Source: Acidobacteria bacterium UBA2990
GTDB lineage: Bacteria; Acidobacteriota; Vicinamibacteria; Vicinamibacterales; UBA8438
Assembly: GCA_002347025.1 (NCBI GenBank)
Contig: DEAE01000023.1
Location: 108,240-172,239 of the forward strand
Reading direction: 5' to 3'
Length of the DNA: 64,000 bases
Shown piece by piece: positions 61,545 to 64,000 of the stretch. The notes beneath the pieces are model-generated. The model saw only the letters and a list, made by a program, of their open reading frames with translations. It was not told where the DNA came from and did not search any database. Within the stretch, counting starts at the first letter, position 1, and every line of letters starts with the position of its first letter. A program made the translations under genes and the position numbers.

Positions 61545-63197
61545 GTGCCGGATTGTTCATCCGGCCAGGTTAGCTTTTCAACCGTTGGGCAAGGCTTGGT
61601 TCTGTGTGATGATGGTCTGGTGATACGTCGCTGGTTTTACTGTGTGGGAGCCCTTGTTCTTGTGGGCGTGGCCATTTGGGCCTTCTATGCTTCCGCTGCG
61701 TTCTGGGTTCTGGCTGCAATAGGCCCGTTATTGTTGCTGGGATTCTACGACAGCTTGCAGCGGAAACATGCCATTCTCCGAAATTTCCCAATCGTTGGTC
61801 GAGGACGCTATCTATTCGAGGCTGTGCGGCCGGAAATTCAGCAATATTTCATTGAACTCAATACCGATGCATTTCCAATTGAGCGAGAACTTCGGAACAT
61901 CGTTTACCAGCGAGCGAAGGGTGAACTAGAGACTCAGCCTTTTGGGTCCCAACGGGATGTCTATGGGATCGGTTACGAGTGGGCGGCCCACTCGTTGACA
62001 CCGGTTCGACCGCCGGAGGAAATTCCTCGCATATTGATTGGTGGTCCGGATTGTCGTAAGCCTTACTCTAGCTCGTTGCTGAACATCTCCGCGATGAGTT
62101 TCGGGTCGTTATCGAGCCACGCGGTGCTGGCGCTCAACGGCGGTGCGAAGGTTGGGAAATTTGCCCACAACACTGGTGAGGGTGGAATCTCGCCCTATCA
62201 CCTCCAGCCTGGAGGTGATCTGATTTGGCAGATCGGGACAGGCTATTTCGGATGTCGCACCTGTGACGGGAGTTTCGATCCCGAGCTTTTCCGTGATCAA
62301 GCGAGCCAATGCGCTGTGCGGATGATCGAGATTAAACTCTCGCAAGGAGCGAAGCCTGGTCATGGAGGAGTGTTACCGGGAGCCAAGGTCACCGCAGAGA
62401 TCGCAAGAATCCGTGGGGTGCCGGAAGGGAAGACGGTCGTGTCACCACCAGGTCATTCGACCTTCTCGAGTCCAGAAGAACTTCTTGAGTTTATTGGGCG
62501 CCTCCGTGATTTGTCTGGCGGAAAGCCGGTTGGGTTCAAGTTGTGCGTGGGGCGACGAGTGGAGTTCTTGGCTTTGTGCACAGCGATGCTCTCTACAGGT
62601 GTGACTCCTGATTTCATAACGGTGGATGGGGGAGAGGGTGGCACCGGGGCGGCTCCTTTGGAATTTGCTAATTCATTAGGTATGCCGGCACGTGATGGTT
62701 GGATGTTGGTGCACAATGCCCTAAAAGGTGTGGGGTTGCGTGACCAGATAACAGTCATTGCAGCAGGCAAGATTCTTACGGGTTTTGATATGGCCCGTGC
62801 AATCGCTATGGGTGCTGACCTGTGCGTGTCTGCACGTGGCATGATGTTTGCCTTGGGTTGTATTCAAGCACTTCGATGTAACTCGGATCACTGTCCAACC
62901 GGTATTACGACTCAGAATAGGGCTCTAGTGCATGGGCTCAGTGTTTTAGATAAGACTCCACGTGTTACTCGCTACCACAGTGGAACTGTGGGAAGCCTTT
63001 TGGAGTTACTGGGAGCGATGGGCTTATCTCATCCCAAAGAACTGGGACCGGAACATATTTATCGACGGGTGAGCGATTCTCAAGTCAAAAATCTGGCTGA
63101 GGTGCACGAGTTCCTTCCAGATAGAGCCCTGTTAACCGGGATTACGAGTTTCGAGGAGTGGGCCAAGGATTGGCGCGCTGCTAGTGAACGCCTTTAG
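61545..63197 (+). CDS. FMN-binding glutamate synthase family protein with N-terminal membrane helices
   Basis: This 550-residue protein has two adjacent hydrophobic helices near residues 32-66 and then a full GltB-type FMN domain: LLNISAMSFGSLSSHAVLAL, HNTGEGGISPYHL, IEIKLSQGAKPGHGGVLPG, FITVDGGEGGTGAAPLEFAN and IAAGKILTGFDMARAIAMGA. A [3Fe-4S] pattern C-x5-C-x4-C is visible in C-IQALR-C-NSDH-CPTG. The glutaminase and other domains of glutamate synthase are absent, so it is an orphan alpha-subunit-like flavoprotein. The start is uncertain: GTG at 61545 is too close to its AGGAGG, and GTG at 61620 fits the usual MRRWFY-like opening. Confidence 0.83.
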   Translation: MPDCSSGQVSFSTVGQGLVLCDDGLVIRRWFYCVGALVLVGVAIWAFYASAAFWVLAAIGPLLLLGFYDSLQRKHAILRNFPIVGRGRYLFEAVRPEIQQYFIELNTDAFPIERELRNIVYQRAKGELETQPFGSQRDVYGIGYEWAAHSLTPVRPPEEIPRILIGGPDCRKPYSSSLLNISAMSFGSLSSHAVLALNGGAKVGKFAHNTGEGGISPYHLQPGGDLIWQIGTGYFGCRTCDGSFDPELFRDQASQCAVRMIEIKLSQGAKPGHGGVLPGAKVTAEIARIRGVPEGKTVVSPPGHSTFSSPEELLEFIGRLRDLSGGKPVGFKLCVGRRVEFLALCTAMLSTGVTPDFITVDGGEGGTGAAPLEFANSLGMPARDGWMLVHNALKGVGLRDQITVIAAGKILTGFDMARAIAMGADLCVSARGMMFALGCIQALRCNSDHCPTGITTQNRALVHGLSVLDKTPRVTRYHSGTVGSLLELLGAMGLSHPKELGPEHIYRRVSDSQVKNLAEVHEFLPDRALLTGITSFEEWAKDWRAASERL

Positions 63198-63301
63198 ACC
63201 TTAACAGTATGTTGTAGTCTAAGGCTGGTGGACGCAGGAGATTAGTAGTATCGTCCGGGTGGTTTGTCCGCTAGAGATAATCGGAGAAGGGGAGGTTTTC
63301 T

Positions 63302-64000
63302 ATGCGAGTGCTCAGTTTGGCTATTGTGGGTGTCCTGTTCGTGTCCCCGTTCGCGTTGGCACAAGGCTCTAGTCACATCGCGGCTGAGGGAGATGACATC
63401 ATCATCACCCCAATTATTCATTCCAGTGTGCAGGTCGAGCACGCTGGTCTGGTTATCCACGTAGATCCTTGGAGTGCTGGCGACCTAAGTTCAGCCAAGC
63501 CTGCTGATCTGATTTTGGTGACAGACGACCCGGGACATCATCTCGACCCAGAGGCGATAGCACAGTTGCGCAAGCAGGACGCGCCGGTCGTGTTGACGGA
63601 GACAGCCTACGCACGATTTGGAGACGGCAGTGTCTTATCGAACGGTGAGAGCGGAGTGTTTGCGGATATTAGAGTTGAGGCTATCGGAGCTTACGATATG
63701 ACACCGGGCAGCCCTTTCCATCCACGAGGCGAGGCGAATGGTTATGTTGTGACTCTCGGGGGAAAAAGGCTCTTTTTTGCTGGGGTGGGTGAATGTGTCC
63801 CTGAGATCCAGGCTCTCGAGAATATTGATGTCGCGTTTATGCCGATGAACCTGCCAGTGGATCGAATGCGACCGATTCCGCTCGCCGAATGTGTAAAAAC
63901 CTTTTCACCAAATGTTGTCTATCTCAATCATTACAACAATCCAATGGCCCGATGGGTGGGCAATCGAGAGGGAAATCCACCTGCCGATAGACAGGACACC
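63302..64000 (+). CDS. Exported metallo-beta-lactamase-fold protein, 3' truncated by the window edge
   Basis: The 233 codons visible are in frame to the right edge. A signal peptide ends near ALAQG. The UlaG-like MBL fold opens with IIHSSVQVEHAGLVIHVDPW, then a strand ILVTDDPGHHLDPEAI, APVVLTETAY and GYVVTLGGKRLFFAGVG. The usual HxHxDH metal motif is not clear: DDPGHHLD keeps only one or two of the expected His and Asp residues, so the site is altered or differently used. Late residues include NVVYLNHYNNP. The start has GGGAGG about 7 bases upstream. Substrate and C-terminus unknown. Confidence 0.75.
   Translation, partial: MRVLSLAIVGVLFVSPFALAQGSSHIAAEGDDIIITPIIHSSVQVEHAGLVIHVDPWSAGDLSSAKPADLILVTDDPGHHLDPEAIAQLRKQDAPVVLTETAYARFGDGSVLSNGESGVFADIRVEAIGAYDMTPGSPFHPRGEANGYVVTLGGKRLFFAGVGECVPEIQALENIDVAFMPMNLPVDRMRPIPLAECVKTFSPNVVYLNHYNNPMARWVGNREGNPPADRQDT

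Noticed and set aside
1..64000. Mobile elements, CRISPR arrays, prophage or rRNA
   Set aside because: No transposase, integrase, repeat-spacer periodicity, phage structural gene or rRNA-like sequence was seen in reading either strand.

Overview
The window reads as a chromosomal segment of a Gram-negative, probably marine or aquatic, member of the Acidobacteriota (Vicinamibacteria-like). This is inferred from gene content: a VWFA-related acidobacterial-type protein, DUF1501/DUF1552/PSD-type cytochrome pairs, many secreted enzymes with Sec or Tat signals, several lipoproteins, a beta-barrel-like protein and an Na+-pump operon. Base composition is fairly even and moderately GC. I saw no insertion sequence, prophage, CRISPR array, tRNA or rRNA. 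Almost every gene is intact; only the first (PHP-domain) and last (metallo-beta-lactamase-fold) genes are cut by the window edges.

Layout. 1-4.2 kb: a truncated PHP phosphoesterase, a small membrane protein, the first copy of a secreted protein family that recurs four times here, and a secreted M20 peptidase. 4.6-10.5 kb: an exported fumarylacetoacetase-fold protein, a beta-barrel-like protein, an ATP-grasp ligase, a PepSY membrane protein, a distant relative of the recurring family and a DUF6152 protein. 10.6-16 kb: a haem lipoprotein, a Rap1a/Tai-like protein, family copy two, a creatininase-like protein and a large one-haem propeller protein. 16-29 kb: HupE/UreJ-like and sulfite-oxidase-like genes, a lectin-like lipoprotein, an SDR, a GH43-like protein, KDPG aldolase, a PQQ-type sugar dehydrogenase, a uracil-DNA glycosylase, NIPSNAP, an NHL protein and an SLT/LysM transglycosylase.

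29-36.6 kb is the most striking region. An operon encodes a complete sodium-pumping glutaconyl-CoA decarboxylase (small membrane subunit, GcdB, a minimal biotin carrier and GcdA) with an acyl-CoA dehydrogenase inserted that is a good candidate for a non-decarboxylating glutaryl-CoA dehydrogenase. Divergent from it is an NqrB/RnfD-like membrane protein fused to Sel1 repeats, followed by a formylglycine-generating-enzyme-like protein without catalytic cysteines. 37.6-44.5 kb is a minus-strand run that includes a transporter strikingly like the animal high-affinity choline transporter CHT1, 8 bases upstream of a phosphatidylcholine synthase. Together these could form a choline-to-phosphatidylcholine module.

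44.6-51.6 kb holds a VOC protein, an amidohydrolase lipoprotein, two divergent copies of the recurring family, a PHP metallohydrolase and a TauE/SafE exporter. 51.7-61.2 kb is a polarised cluster: a giant multi-haem PSD1 protein with its DUF1501 partner, the VWFA protein, then a DUF1587/1592/1588/1585 cytochrome with its DUF1552 partner. The window closes with a glutamate-synthase-like flavoprotein and the truncated MBL-fold protein. A recurring theme is that enzyme families normally found in the cytosol carry export signals here.
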